From assembly GCA_964538875.1 (NCBI GenBank), contig CAZIHO010000023.1:1-33997 (forward strand): a stretch of 33,997 nt of DNA, read 5' to 3'. Under the pieces are notes generated by a model that worked only from the letters and a program-made list of their open reading frames with translations, searched no databases and had not been told where the DNA came from. Below, piece after piece: positions 23,566-33,300 of the stretch (positions are counted from its first letter, which is position 1; each line of letters opens with the position of its first letter). Origin of the DNA: CAZIHO01 sp964538875. Lineage in GTDB: Bacteria; Pseudomonadota; Gammaproteobacteria; Chromatiales; Chromatiaceae. A program made the position numbers and the translations under genes.

Positions 23566-24477
23566 ATGAAACTATCCAGCTTGCGCTATTTGGTCGCTTT
23601 CTCGGACGCCGGGTCCTTTAGCCGGGCGGCGGAACTCTGCCAAGTCAGCCAGCCGACCTTGAGCGTGGCCCTGCAACATCTGGAGGCAGATTTAGGGGTT
23701 ACCCTGATCGAGCGGGCCAAGGGTCGGGCCAGCCTGACCGAGCTGGGCTGGCAGGTGGTGGGACAGGCACGCCGGGTGTTAGACGAGGCGCGCCGGGTCG
23801 AGTTGGTGGCCGAGCTGGGCAAGGACTCCCTCCAGGGGCGCTTCCGGCTGGGGGTCATCCACACTATCGGCCCCTATCTGCTGCCGGATTTGATCGCCTC
23901 CCTCCGCCAGGTGGCGCCGGGTGTCATCCTCTATATTGAGGAAAGCATGACTGCGCTGCTGGCGGACTACCTGAAATACGGCAACGTGGACGCCGCCATC
24001 GTCGCTTTGCCGTTTGAGGTGCCGGGGGTGGAAACCCGGCCCCTGTACGACGAGCTGTTCCAAGTGGTGGTGCCCAGGGGCCACGCCTGGGAAGCCCGCA
24101 GCGCCATTCCGGCCCATGAGGTGGCGGGCGAGGAGGTGCTGGTGCTGAAGGCGGGCAACTGTTTCCGGGAGCAGGTGTTGGACGCCTGTCCGGCCATCAG
24201 CCATGCGGAAGGGTCCCTGCATCAGGGCCATTCCATCGAGACCATCCGCTGCATGGTGGCGTCCGGTTACGGCACTTCGGTGTTGCCGGGCGGCTGTCTG
24301 TCCCGGCCCTATGATTCCGATTTGGTGACCGCCCTGCCATTTGAACCCCCGGAGCCTTACCGGCGGGTCGCCCTGGCTTGGCGCCGGGGACTGGCCCGGC
24401 CCCAGGTGATCGAGGCTCTGGCCAGCGCAGTCGGCCGGATTCGCAAGTCCTGCTACCGGCATCTGGGGAATTTCTAG
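23566..24477 (+). CDS. oxyR: Hydrogen-peroxide-sensing LysR-family regulator OxyR
   Basis: A 303-residue transcription factor. Residues 1-60 form the winged helix-turn-helix (LRYLVAFSDAGSFSRAAEL, SQPTLSVALQHLE). The regulatory domain carries both redox cysteines, Cys199 and Cys208, in GNCFREQVLDAC, exactly the numbering of the E. coli protein, followed by the typical S-I-E-T-I-R-C-MVASGYG block. Start: an ATG at 23554 is in frame, but it lies inside the OxyR site and has poorer ribosome-binding-site spacing; ATG 23566 (GGAG five bases before) gives the canonical length and Cys numbering. It is divergent from ccpA. Its stop overlaps the convergent hydrolase stop by the 4 bases CTAG. Confidence 0.95.
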   Translation: MKLSSLRYLVAFSDAGSFSRAAELCQVSQPTLSVALQHLEADLGVTLIERAKGRASLTELGWQVVGQARRVLDEARRVELVAELGKDSLQGRFRLGVIHTIGPYLLPDLIASLRQVAPGVILYIEESMTALLADYLKYGNVDAAIVALPFEVPGVETRPLYDELFQVVVPRGHAWEARSAIPAHEVAGEEVLVLKAGNCFREQVLDACPAISHAEGSLHQGHSIETIRCMVASGYGTSVLPGGCLSRPYDSDLVTALPFEPPEPYRRVALAWRRGLARPQVIEALASAVGRIRKSCYRHLGNF

Positions 24478-25442
24478 GCGCCGGCGCTCCGGAAAAAGTC
24501 TGGGATGCGCTGGTCCAGCCAATAGCGGCCCCAGCCCGGCAAGGCGCCGCCCACGAAGCCCACGTGGCCGCCCCGCCTGGATAGCTCCAGGGTCACGCCC
24601 GGCCCCAATTCACCGGCGCCGGGAACCGTGTCCGGGTACATGAAGGGATCATCCTGTGCATGCAGGATCAGGGTCGGCACCTGGATGCGGGGCAGGAACT
24701 GGCGGCAGCTACAACGGCGGTAATAGTCCTCCACACCGGCGAAACCATGCAGGGGCGCGGTGATTTGGTGATCGAAGTCCAGGAAGTTATCCAGCCGGTC
24801 CAGATCCGGGCTCAGGGGCATGGGCACCTGGGCCGCCTTGCGCCGGTAGGCCTGGCGCAACCGGGCCAGCAAGTGGGCTTGATAACGGCGCGATAGGCCC
24901 TGCTCCAGGCGGCGGGCGCAGTCCAGGAGTTGGAAGGGCACCGACACCGCCACCGCCGCGCCCAGCGCCGCCGCCCCGCCCTGTTCCCCCAGGTATTTGA
25001 GCAGCAGGTTTCCCCCCAGGGAGAAGCCCACCGCGCCGGCCGGGGGCGCGCCCCGGACCTGCCGCACCCGCTCGATGACTGCCGCCAGGTCCTCGCTGGC
25101 ACCGGCGTGATAGCGGCGCGCCAGCCGGTTGGGTTGCGGGCCGCAGCCCCGCAGGTGCATGAACAGGGTCTGGAAGCCGGCTGCCGCCAGGGCCGCCAGG
25201 GTGGTGGGCGCATAATGGGAGTCCAGGTTACCCTCCAAACCGTGGATCACCAGGATCAGGGGGCCTGGCCGGGGCGGACCCCAGGCCAGATCGAGAAAAT
25301 CCCCGTCCGCCAGTTCCAGCCGCTCCCAGGCTAAGGCCAGCCGGGGCCGGCGGCGCACCAGGCTGGGCCACAGGGTCTGCAAATGGGGACCCGGCAGCCA
25401 CCAGGCGGGGCGAAAGCCGCTGGTTTGGAGGCGACCGCTCAT
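24474..25442 (-). CDS. yheT: YheT-type alpha/beta hydrolase
   Basis: A 322-residue cytoplasmic hydrolase of the YheT/Abhydrolase family. The nucleophile elbow is GFSLGGN with Ser141; the acid is in LILHAQDDPF and the catalytic His in RRGGHVGFVGG near the C-terminus. LVIHGLEGN (residues 64-72) is the oxyanion-side motif, and the conserved N-terminal FRPAWWLPGPHLQTLWP is typical of YheT. Physiological substrate is unknown; related proteins act on esters or lipids. It starts within the stop of the outer-membrane factor gene (ATGA overlap at 25439-25442), so it is last in a three-gene operon with the efflux genes. Confidence 0.9.
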   Translation of the reverse strand: MSGRLQTSGFRPAWWLPGPHLQTLWPSLVRRRPRLALAWERLELADGDFLDLAWGPPRPGPLILVIHGLEGNLDSHYAPTTLAALAAAGFQTLFMHLRGCGPQPNRLARRYHAGASEDLAAVIERVRQVRGAPPAGAVGFSLGGNLLLKYLGEQGGAAALGAAVAVSVPFQLLDCARRLEQGLSRRYQAHLLARLRQAYRRKAAQVPMPLSPDLDRLDNFLDFDHQITAPLHGFAGVEDYYRRCSCRQFLPRIQVPTLILHAQDDPFMYPDTVPGAGELGPGVTLELSRRGGHVGFVGGALPGWGRYWLDQRIPDFFRSAGA

Positions 25443-26839
25443 GGGGCGGGCCTCTGGGCGGCGGTCCAGCCACCGCCCAGGGCCTTGATGAGGCCGACGG
25501 CGGCACTCAGGCGCTGGCCTTCCAAGTTGATGGCGTCCAGTTCGGCGGCCAGGGCCCGGGCCTGGACCGTCACCACGTCCAGATAGCTCAGGGTGCCGGC
25601 CTGATACTGGTTGCTGGTGAGTCGCGCGGAACGGCGCGCCGCTTCCAGAGCCAGGCGCTGCGCCTGGGCCTGGTCCGCCAGTAGCCGCAGGTCGCTCAAC
25701 TGATCTTCCACCTCCTGGAAGCCCGCCAGCACCTCCGCCCGGTATTCGGCCAGGGCGGCGTCGAAGGCGGCGCGGGCTTCATCCACCTGGGCCGCGGTCT
25801 TGCCGGCGTCGAACAGGATTTGCCCGAGGGTGGCACCCAGGGTCCAGATGCGGGTCGGCGCCGCCAGCAGTCCGGCCAGGTCGCCGGCCTGGCGGCTCAA
25901 GCCACCGCTCAGGGTCAGGGCCGGAAAGCCGGCCGCCTGGGCGGCGCCAATGCGGGCGTTGGCGGCCATCATGCGCCGCTCGGCGGCGGCGATGTCCGGC
26001 CGGCGCTCCAGCAGTTGGGACGGCACTTCCAGGGGCAGGGCCGGGGGTTGCGGGGGCAGGGCGCCGGGTGCCAGGTTGAGGGCCGCCGGCGCCTGGCCCA
26101 GACGGACCGCGATGGCGTGCTCCAGCCGGGCACGCAGGGCGCGGCGGTCGATGGCCCGGGCCTGAGTAGACCGCCATTGGGTCTCCGCCTCCGCCACCTC
26201 GTTGCCCGCCACTACGCCGGCCCGGTGCCGGTTGCGGGTCAGTTGCACCGCCTTTTCATACTGGGCAGCCTGGGATTCCAACAGGGCCGCCTGGGTCTCC
26301 GCCACCCGCAGCGCCACATAATCCAGGGCCAGGCCGGACTGGGCGGCCAGGCGGGTCGCGCCCCATTCCGCCGCTTGGGCGTCAGCGCTGGCTTCCGCCG
26401 CTTCCCAGAGGCGCCGCTGGCCGCCCCACAGATCCGCCTCCCAGCGGGCCGTGACCGCCACGCTGGCCCGGCGCGAATCGGCGCTGCCGCCGCTGCGGTC
26501 TTGGCTCAATTCCCCGGACAGGCTGGGAAACAGGCCGGCGCGGGCCTGCCGGGACTGGGCCTCCGCTTCCCGCCAGCGGGCCTGGGCGGCCTGGAGATCC
26601 AGGTTACCGGCCGCCAGTTCAGTTTGGAGTTCATTCAGCACCGGATCCCCGAATAGCTCCCACCAGGCGCCCCGCTCGCCCAGGTCGGCGGGGGTGGCGA
26701 CCCGCCAAGCCCGGCCCCCGGCTTCTTTATATTGGGCTGGCGGGTCCTGGGACGGTCGCAGGTAATCCGGTCCTTGTACACAAGCAGCCAGGGTCAGACA
26801 GGCGAGGGCGAGCCCCCATCGGGGGAACATCAAGGGCAT
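25439..26839 (-). CDS. RND-efflux outer-membrane factor lipoprotein (NodT/OprM family)
   Basis: TolC-like outer-membrane channel, 466 residues, the usual length. The signal peptide ends in a lipobox LTLAAC with the modified Cys20. The TolC-family repeats are visible, for example LLERRPDIAAAERRMMAANARIG near the middle and YQAGTLSYLDVVTVQ in the C-terminal half. Two starts are possible: ATG 26839, or ATG 26830, which overlaps the stop of the pump gene by one base. Neither has a good ribosome-binding site, so translation is probably coupled to the pump gene. It would pair with the MdtC-like pump; a periplasmic adaptor is not seen here. Confidence 0.92.
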   Translation of the reverse strand: MPLMFPRWGLALACLTLAACVQGPDYLRPSQDPPAQYKEAGGRAWRVATPADLGERGAWWELFGDPVLNELQTELAAGNLDLQAAQARWREAEAQSRQARAGLFPSLSGELSQDRSGGSADSRRASVAVTARWEADLWGGQRRLWEAAEASADAQAAEWGATRLAAQSGLALDYVALRVAETQAALLESQAAQYEKAVQLTRNRHRAGVVAGNEVAEAETQWRSTQARAIDRRALRARLEHAIAVRLGQAPAALNLAPGALPPQPPALPLEVPSQLLERRPDIAAAERRMMAANARIGAAQAAGFPALTLSGGLSRQAGDLAGLLAAPTRIWTLGATLGQILFDAGKTAAQVDEARAAFDAALAEYRAEVLAGFQEVEDQLSDLRLLADQAQAQRLALEAARRSARLTSNQYQAGTLSYLDVVTVQARALAAELDAINLEGQRLSAAVGLIKALGGGWTAAQRPAP

Positions 26840-29800
26840 GGCGATGGGTCCCGGTCAGGTGGGGTGCGGAGCCGCTGGTGCCAGGCCAGCACCCGGCTGC
26901 GAGCCCGCTCCAGGTAGAGGAACAGGATGGGTGTGGTGTACAGGGTCAACACCTGGCTCACCAGCAGTCCCCCGAAAATGGAGATGCCGAGGGGCCGGCG
27001 CAACTCGGCGCCTTCGCCCATGCCGATCATCAGGGGCACGGCGCCCAGCATGGCGGCCAGGGTGGTCATGAGGATGGGCCGGAAGCGGCGCCGGCCCGCC
27101 TCGGCGATGGCCTCTCGCGCCGCCATGCCCTGTTCCCGGCCCAGTACCAGGGCCACGTCGATCATCATGATGGCGTTTTTCTTGACGATGCCCACCAGCA
27201 AAATGACGCCGATGAAGGCCACCAGGTTGAATTCATCCCCCAGGGCCAGCAGGGCCAGCAGGGCGCCGACCCCGGCCGAGGGCAGGGTGGACAGAATGGT
27301 CAAGGGATGCAGATAACTTTCGTACAGGATGCCGAGCAGGATATAGAGGGTCAGCAACGCCGCCAGGATCAGCACCGGCTGATCCCGCAAACTGTCCTGG
27401 TAGGCCTTGGCGGTGCCCTGAAAGCCGCCCCGCAGGGTGGCCGGCAGGTTGAGATCGGCGCTCGCGTCTCGAATCGCCCGCTCCGCGTCGGACAGGGACC
27501 CGCCCACCGGTAAATTGAAGGAAATGGTGCTGGCCACCGCCAGGCCCTGATGGTTCACGGACAGGGGCGCGTTGGCCGCTTCCCAGCGGGCCAGGGAAGC
27601 CAGGGGCACCAATTGGCCCGCGTCGCTGCGGATATGCAGCCCGTCTAAGGCTTCCGGACCCTGGCGGAACGGTGCCGCCGCTTCTAGCACCACCTTGTAT
27701 TGATTGAGGGGGTGATACAGGGTGCTCACCTGGCGTTGGCCGAACAGGTCGTTGAGGGTCGCGGTCAGGGTGGAGATTTTCACCCCCAGGCGGGCGGCGC
27801 TGTCCCGGTCGATGGTCAGCCGGGTTTGCAGGCCCCGGTCCCGTTCATCCGTGGACACGTCGGTCAACTCCGGCAACTGGGCCAGAGCCTGGCGTAGGCG
27901 CGGTTCCCATAGCCGCAGGTCGTCCAGGTCATCGGAACGCAGGCTGTATTGATATTGGCTGTCCGAGGAACGGCCGCCGATGCGCAAATCCTGGGCGGAT
28001 TGCAGGAACAGCCGCGCCCCGGACACCTTGGCCAGCTTGGGCCGCAGCCGGGCGATCAGGGCCTCGGACGACAGACCCCGTTCCGCCCTGGGCTTGAGGG
28101 TGGCGAACAAAAAGCCGCTGCCGCTGGAGCCGGTGTAGGCGACCAAATTCGCAATGGCCGGATCGGCCCGCAATATCTCCACGAAGGCGGTCAGCTTGGT
28201 CTGGGTCGCCTGGAAGGAGGCGGACTGATCCATCTGCAAATTGCCCAGCAGCCGGCCGGTGTCCTGCTGGGGCAGAAAGCCCTTGGGCACCAGGACATAG
28301 AGATAAATATTCAGACCCACCGTCGCCAGCAACAGGGCCAGCACCAGGCGCGGATGGGCCAGGGCCCAATCCAGGGAGCGGCCGTAACCCCCCTCCAAAC
28401 GGGCCTGACCGGCGCCCAGGGCCTGGGACAGGCGCCCCGGCGGCCGGGTGCCCGCCGGTCGCAGCCAGCGGGCCGCCAGCATGGGCGTGGCAGTGAGGGA
28501 CACCAGCAGGGACACCAGAATCGCCACTGACAGGGCAGTGCCGAATTCCCGGATGAAGCGGCCCACCATGCCCCCCATCCAGACGATGGGCAGGAACACC
28601 GCGATCAGGGACAGGCTCATGGACAGCACCGTGAAGCCCACCTCCCGGGCGCCGGCCAGGGCCGCCTCCAGGGGCGAGCGGCCCCGTTCCAGGTGCCGGC
28701 AAATGTTCTCCACCACCACCACCGCGTCGTCCACCACAAAGCCAGCCGCCACCGTCAGGGCCATCAACGTCAGCAGATTGAGGCTGAACCCGGCCAGGTA
28801 CAGCAGGCCGCAAGAGCCGATCAAGCTGATGGGAATCGCCACCGCCGGCAGCGCCGCCAGCCGGGCATCCCGCAGGAACAGCCAGACCACGCCGATCACC
28901 AGCAACACGGCGATCACCAGGGTGCGGCCCACGTCCTCCAGGCTGGCGCGGATGGTGACCGAGCGATCCATGACCAGATCCAGTTGCACCGCCGCCGGAA
29001 TCGCCGCCCGCAGTTGGGGCAACAGGTCCCGGATCCGCTCCACGGTGGCCACGATGTTGGCTCCCGGTTGCTGGCGGACTTGCAACATCACCGCCGGTTG
29101 ACCATTGGCCAGCCCGGCGTTGCGCACGTCCTGCACCGAGTCGGTCACCTCGGCCACATCCCCCAGCGTCACCGGCGCCCCGTCCCGCCAGGCCAACAGC
29201 AGGGACCGGTAAGCGGCGGCGGTCATGGCCTGATCGTTGGCGCCGATCCACCACTGGAGGTCCTCGTTCTCCACCAACCCCTTGGGCCGGTTGGCGTTAT
29301 TGCCCGCCACGGCGCTCCGCACCTGCTCTACGCCGATGCCCAGCCGCTCCAGGGCGCGGGGATTGAGGGCCACCCGCACCGCCGGCAGGGACGAGCCGCT
29401 TACGTCCACCTGACCCACCCCCGCCACTTGGGCCAGCTTTTGGGCCAGGATGGTGGCGGCCACGTCATACATCTGGCCCCGGTCGAAGGTCGGTGAGGTC
29501 AGCGCCAAGATCAAGATGGGCGCTGAGGCCGGATTCACCTTGCGATAGCTGGGATTATTGGGCAACCCGGCCGGTAGCAGGGTGCGGGCCGCCAGCAAGG
29601 CCGCCTGCACCTCCCGGGCGGCGCCGTCCTGGTCCCGGGACAGGTCGAACTGGAGCGTGACCCGGGTCTGACCCAGGCTGGAGCGGGAGGTCATCTCGGT
29701 GACGCCGGCGATGCTGCCCAGGCTGCGCTCCAGGGGCGTCGCCACCGTGGCCGCCATCACCTCCGGACTGGCGCCGGGCAAGCTGGCGGACACGGAAATG

Positions 29801-29931
29801 GTGGGCAAGTCCACCTGGGGCAGGGGCGCGATGGGCAACAGCCGCAAGCCCAGCAAACCCGACAACAACAGCGCCAGCATCAACAAACTGGTGGCGACCG
29901 GACGCAGGATGAAGGGGCGGGACAGGTTCAT
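26830..29931 (-). CDS. mdtC: RND multidrug efflux transporter, MdtC-like
   Basis: Inner-membrane proton-driven efflux pump of the HAE1 family, 1033 residues. The N-terminus (FILRPVATSLLM, LPIAPLPQVDLPTISVSASL) is MdtC-like. The proton-relay residues are present: Asp401-Asp402 in GFVVDDAVVVVEN (helix 4) and Lys in GIVKKNAIMMIDVAL (helix 10). Two large periplasmic loops and twelve helices fit the family. In known systems MdtB and MdtC form a mixed trimer with the adaptor MdtA, and their genes are adjacent. Here the gene is first in its operon: nothing on this strand lies upstream within the window, so no mdtA or mdtB partner is seen. No clear ribosome-binding site precedes ATG 29931. Confidence 0.93.
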   Translation of the reverse strand: MNLSRPFILRPVATSLLMLALLLSGLLGLRLLPIAPLPQVDLPTISVSASLPGASPEVMAATVATPLERSLGSIAGVTEMTSRSSLGQTRVTLQFDLSRDQDGAAREVQAALLAARTLLPAGLPNNPSYRKVNPASAPILILALTSPTFDRGQMYDVAATILAQKLAQVAGVGQVDVSGSSLPAVRVALNPRALERLGIGVEQVRSAVAGNNANRPKGLVENEDLQWWIGANDQAMTAAAYRSLLLAWRDGAPVTLGDVAEVTDSVQDVRNAGLANGQPAVMLQVRQQPGANIVATVERIRDLLPQLRAAIPAAVQLDLVMDRSVTIRASLEDVGRTLVIAVLLVIGVVWLFLRDARLAALPAVAIPISLIGSCGLLYLAGFSLNLLTLMALTVAAGFVVDDAVVVVENICRHLERGRSPLEAALAGAREVGFTVLSMSLSLIAVFLPIVWMGGMVGRFIREFGTALSVAILVSLLVSLTATPMLAARWLRPAGTRPPGRLSQALGAGQARLEGGYGRSLDWALAHPRLVLALLLATVGLNIYLYVLVPKGFLPQQDTGRLLGNLQMDQSASFQATQTKLTAFVEILRADPAIANLVAYTGSSGSGFLFATLKPRAERGLSSEALIARLRPKLAKVSGARLFLQSAQDLRIGGRSSDSQYQYSLRSDDLDDLRLWEPRLRQALAQLPELTDVSTDERDRGLQTRLTIDRDSAARLGVKISTLTATLNDLFGQRQVSTLYHPLNQYKVVLEAAAPFRQGPEALDGLHIRSDAGQLVPLASLARWEAANAPLSVNHQGLAVASTISFNLPVGGSLSDAERAIRDASADLNLPATLRGGFQGTAKAYQDSLRDQPVLILAALLTLYILLGILYESYLHPLTILSTLPSAGVGALLALLALGDEFNLVAFIGVILLVGIVKKNAIMMIDVALVLGREQGMAAREAIAEAGRRRFRPILMTTLAAMLGAVPLMIGMGEGAELRRPLGISIFGGLLVSQVLTLYTTPILFLYLERARSRVLAWHQRLRTPPDRDPSPCP

Positions 29932-30353
29932 GGGGGGATTTTAGGGCCGCTGGGCGGTGACTGGCGCGCCGGGCCTCAAAGCCCGAGCCGAGGCGTCAGA
30001 TTCAGCGCCGGTGCAGCGCAGCCGGATGCCCGGCCAGGTCCTCCATCCAGGCCCCCGTTTGGGGAAACCTCCCTTTAAATCATTTAAATACCTTGGATAA
30101 AAAATAGACTACCATTACCTGTTGATCATTGACCCGGACCGTTGTTGGCCCCCAAAAACCACCTAAGCTTGTGCTGGCGTAAGCAGGGTTCATCCCGCCC
30201 TAGCCGGATCACACGCCGGGACCCCGGCCTGCCGGGCTGCGAAAGTCTGAGGCTCGCGGGGATGTCCCGCCGGTATCCCGCTGGTGCCTGGGCCGACGGC
30301 GATTTACTAATTCCTGCTGGACAGCTAGGTGCGGCTGTTTAGCGCATTTCCGG
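29932..30353. promoter_or_regulatory. Divergent intergenic region between mdtC and the S8 protease gene
   Basis: These 422 bases hold no convincing gene. An AT-rich island at 30070-30120 includes the 7-1-7 palindrome TTTAAAT-C-ATTTAAA (30074-30088), a candidate operator. Bases 30180-30300 are GC-rich with several short self-complementary runs; I compared them with c-di-GMP, TPP and cobalamin riboswitch cores from memory and found no match. No ribosome-binding site of note precedes the protease start. Confidence 0.4.
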
Positions 30354-33300
30354 ATGAAGTTGATGTCCACTCGTTCTCTCATAGCCAGATTGCTGGTTCT
30401 AGCAGCGGTGCTTGCTCCGGTTGGGGCTGTCCCCCAGGGTTCGGATGCCGGTTCGGGCACCGCACCACCGCTGGATCAGGGTGCCCATGCTGCGCCACGC
30501 AAGCTGATCGCGCCCCCCGGCACGCTGGATGCCAGCCAGCCTGGCGTGACCCCGTGGCACGACTATGGCGCCTTTGTGCTGTACCGGGTCACGGACGAGG
30601 CCTATCAACAACTGAGCGCGGCGCCGGGTCCGCGGGCCGGCATCGAGGCGCTCCCGGACCGGCTCCAATTCGATCTGCATCCCCTCGACACCCTATCCGG
30701 ACTCGCTTCGGTGCCCTCCCTGCTGGCGGCCCAGAAGCCCACCGGCGCGGCACTACAGTTGATCCAGTTTGTCGGGCCGGTCAAGGACGAATGGTTGGAC
30801 AGCATCATGGCCGCTGGGGCTACCCCGGTGCAGTACATCGCCAACAACGGTTATCTGGTGTGGGCCGACGCCGCAACCGGGGACCGCTTGCAGGCCATGG
30901 TCAGCGAAGGGAAGTTCCTGCAATACAGCGGCGCCTACCATCCTGCTTTCAAACTAGGCCCTAGCATTGAACGGCGCATTCTGACCAGTTCAGACCCGTC
31001 CGAAATCGTCCCAGTGGTGGTCCAGATGTATAACCACCCAGGTAAACAGACCTCCCAGGACCTCATCACCGCGCTGGTGGTGGAGGCGGATTCTGACTGG
31101 TCCCCGGTTCTCGCCTTTGAGAACCGGGACATCAAGGTTCGGGCTGCGGATTTGCTGGCCATCGCACGGCTGCCGGATGTGGTCTGGGTGGGAGAACGTT
31201 TTCCCCGGCACCTGATGGACGAGGTTCAGGCCCAGATCGTCGCCGGCAACCTGGATGGGGCCCATGCCGGACCCAGCGGTCCCGGATACAAGACCTGGCT
31301 GGACGCCCTGGGCTTCAGTCAGACCCCGGCGGATTATCCCCTCGTCTCGGTGACCGATGACGGCGTCGGTAATGGCACCACAACCAATGGCGCCGGCGAC
31401 AGCACCCTCACTCAGCTCGGCGACGGCACCACCAGCCGTATCGTCTTTGCCCGCAATTGCACCACCGACGCCCTTCCCGATGGCAAGGCGGGGCATGGCC
31501 ACATCAATACCAGCATCATCAGTGGCTATGACAGCCGGTCAGGTGCCCCCTACCAGTTTCCCAGCACCTATCAACGGGGGCAGGGCATCAATCCCTATGG
31601 CCGTACCGGTAATACCAAAATCTTCGCCAACAGCGGCTCTTGGAGCATTTCCGGTTGCGGTGGCTCGGATAGCGGCGTCATCAAGAGCGAACAAGACAAT
31701 GGCGTCTTGATTAGCTCCAACTCCTGGGGCTGTAGTAGTTGTGCCGGGACCTATGATGACACCGCCCAAGCCTACGACCTGGGGGTGCGGGACGCGGACG
31801 CCACGGAAAGCGGCAACCAGCCGATCATCTATATATTCGCGGCGGGCAACGACGGTTCCGGAGCCAGCACCATCGGGTCACCGGGCAACGGCAAGAACAT
31901 GATTACGGTTGGTGCTTCAGAGAACCAACGGCCTACGGACGAGGCGGGGAGCTGGACCGACGGCTGCAGCGTGTCGTCCAGCGGGGCCGACAACGCCATG
32001 GACGTAATTGACTTCTCCAGCCGGGGGCCGGCCCCCGGCGGGCGGGTGAAACCCGAGGTCATCGCGCCGGGCACCCACATCCAGGGCACTGCGAGCACCG
32101 GGGCTGGTTACGATGGCACCGGCGTCTGTGACCAATTCCGGCCCAGTGGCCAGACCCTCTTTGCCGCCTCCTCTGGCACTAGCCACTCGACCCCAGCCGT
32201 GGCGGCCATCGCGTCCCTTTACTACCGGTGGCTCCAGACCCAGCACGGCGTGCCGGTGCCCAGCCCCGCCTTGATGAAAGCCTATCTGATGGCCCATCCC
32301 ACCTACCTGACCGGCGTTTCGGCCAACGATACCCTGCCTAGCAACAACCAGGGCTATGGTATGCCGGACATGAAAACCGCGTTTGACGGCACGCCGCGGG
32401 TCCTGGTGAATCAGACCCACCTGTTTGGCAGTACAGGCGAAACCTGGACCTGGACCGGCCAGGTTACGGACCCGGCCAAACCGCTGCGCGTCAGCCTGGC
32501 CTATACGGACGCCCCTGGAGCACTCGGCACCAGCCCCCAAGTGAACAATCTAAACCTGATCCTGGAAGTCAATGGCGCCACCTACTTAGGTAACCATTTC
32601 TCCGGCCAATGGAGCACCACCGGCGGCACGGCGGACAGCGCCAACAACTATGAGGCGGTCTATCTGCCGGCCGGCGCCAGCGGTGTCATCACCCTGACGG
32701 TCACCGCCGCCAACATCGCTGGCGACGGAGTTCCCAACAACGCCGATGCCACGGATCAGGACTTCGCCCTGGTTTGTTACAACTGTGCTCATACTGCGGA
32801 TTTCACTCTGGCGGGCACACCCAGTACCAGGTCCATCTGCGCGCCGGCCAGCGCGGCCTATACCCTGAACGTGGGCTCCCTGCTGGGCTTCACCAATCCG
32901 GTGACCTTGGGTGTTACCGGACAACCCGCCGGGTCCAGCGCTCTGTTCAGCATCAATCCGGTCACCCCCGCTGGTAGCAGCACCTTGACCATTGGCAACA
33001 CCGGCGCCGCCAGTCCGGGCTCCTATCTACTGACGGTGAACGGCACCGCCACCGGAGGTACGCCCAAATCCGTCGACTTGGGGCTCAACCTATTCAACGG
33101 GGTGCCCAGCGCTCCCAACTTGACTGCGCCCAGCAATCAGGCGACCGGCGTGGCCATCCTGCCCACCTTCACCTGGAACGCCTCGACCCAAGCCGCCAGT
33201 TACAGCATCGAGGTGGCGACCGATGCCGGTTTCAGCCAAATCGTCGCCTCCGCCACCGGCTTGCCGAGCCCAACCTGGACTTCGACCACCGCCCTAAACA

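Noticed and set aside
27929..29254. 441-residue frame within mdtC on the same strand
   Set aside because: Gly/Pro/Ala-rich out-of-frame translation of a clear RND pump.
30129..30353. Possible riboswitch upstream of the protease
   Set aside because: GC-rich folding potential and a GCGAAAG run are present, but the conserved cores of c-di-GMP, TPP or cobalamin riboswitches could not be matched.
30329..30964. 211-residue frame overlapping the start of the S8 protease
   Set aside because: Wrong frame: the adjacent frame gives a signal peptide, the catalytic triad and no stop to the window end.
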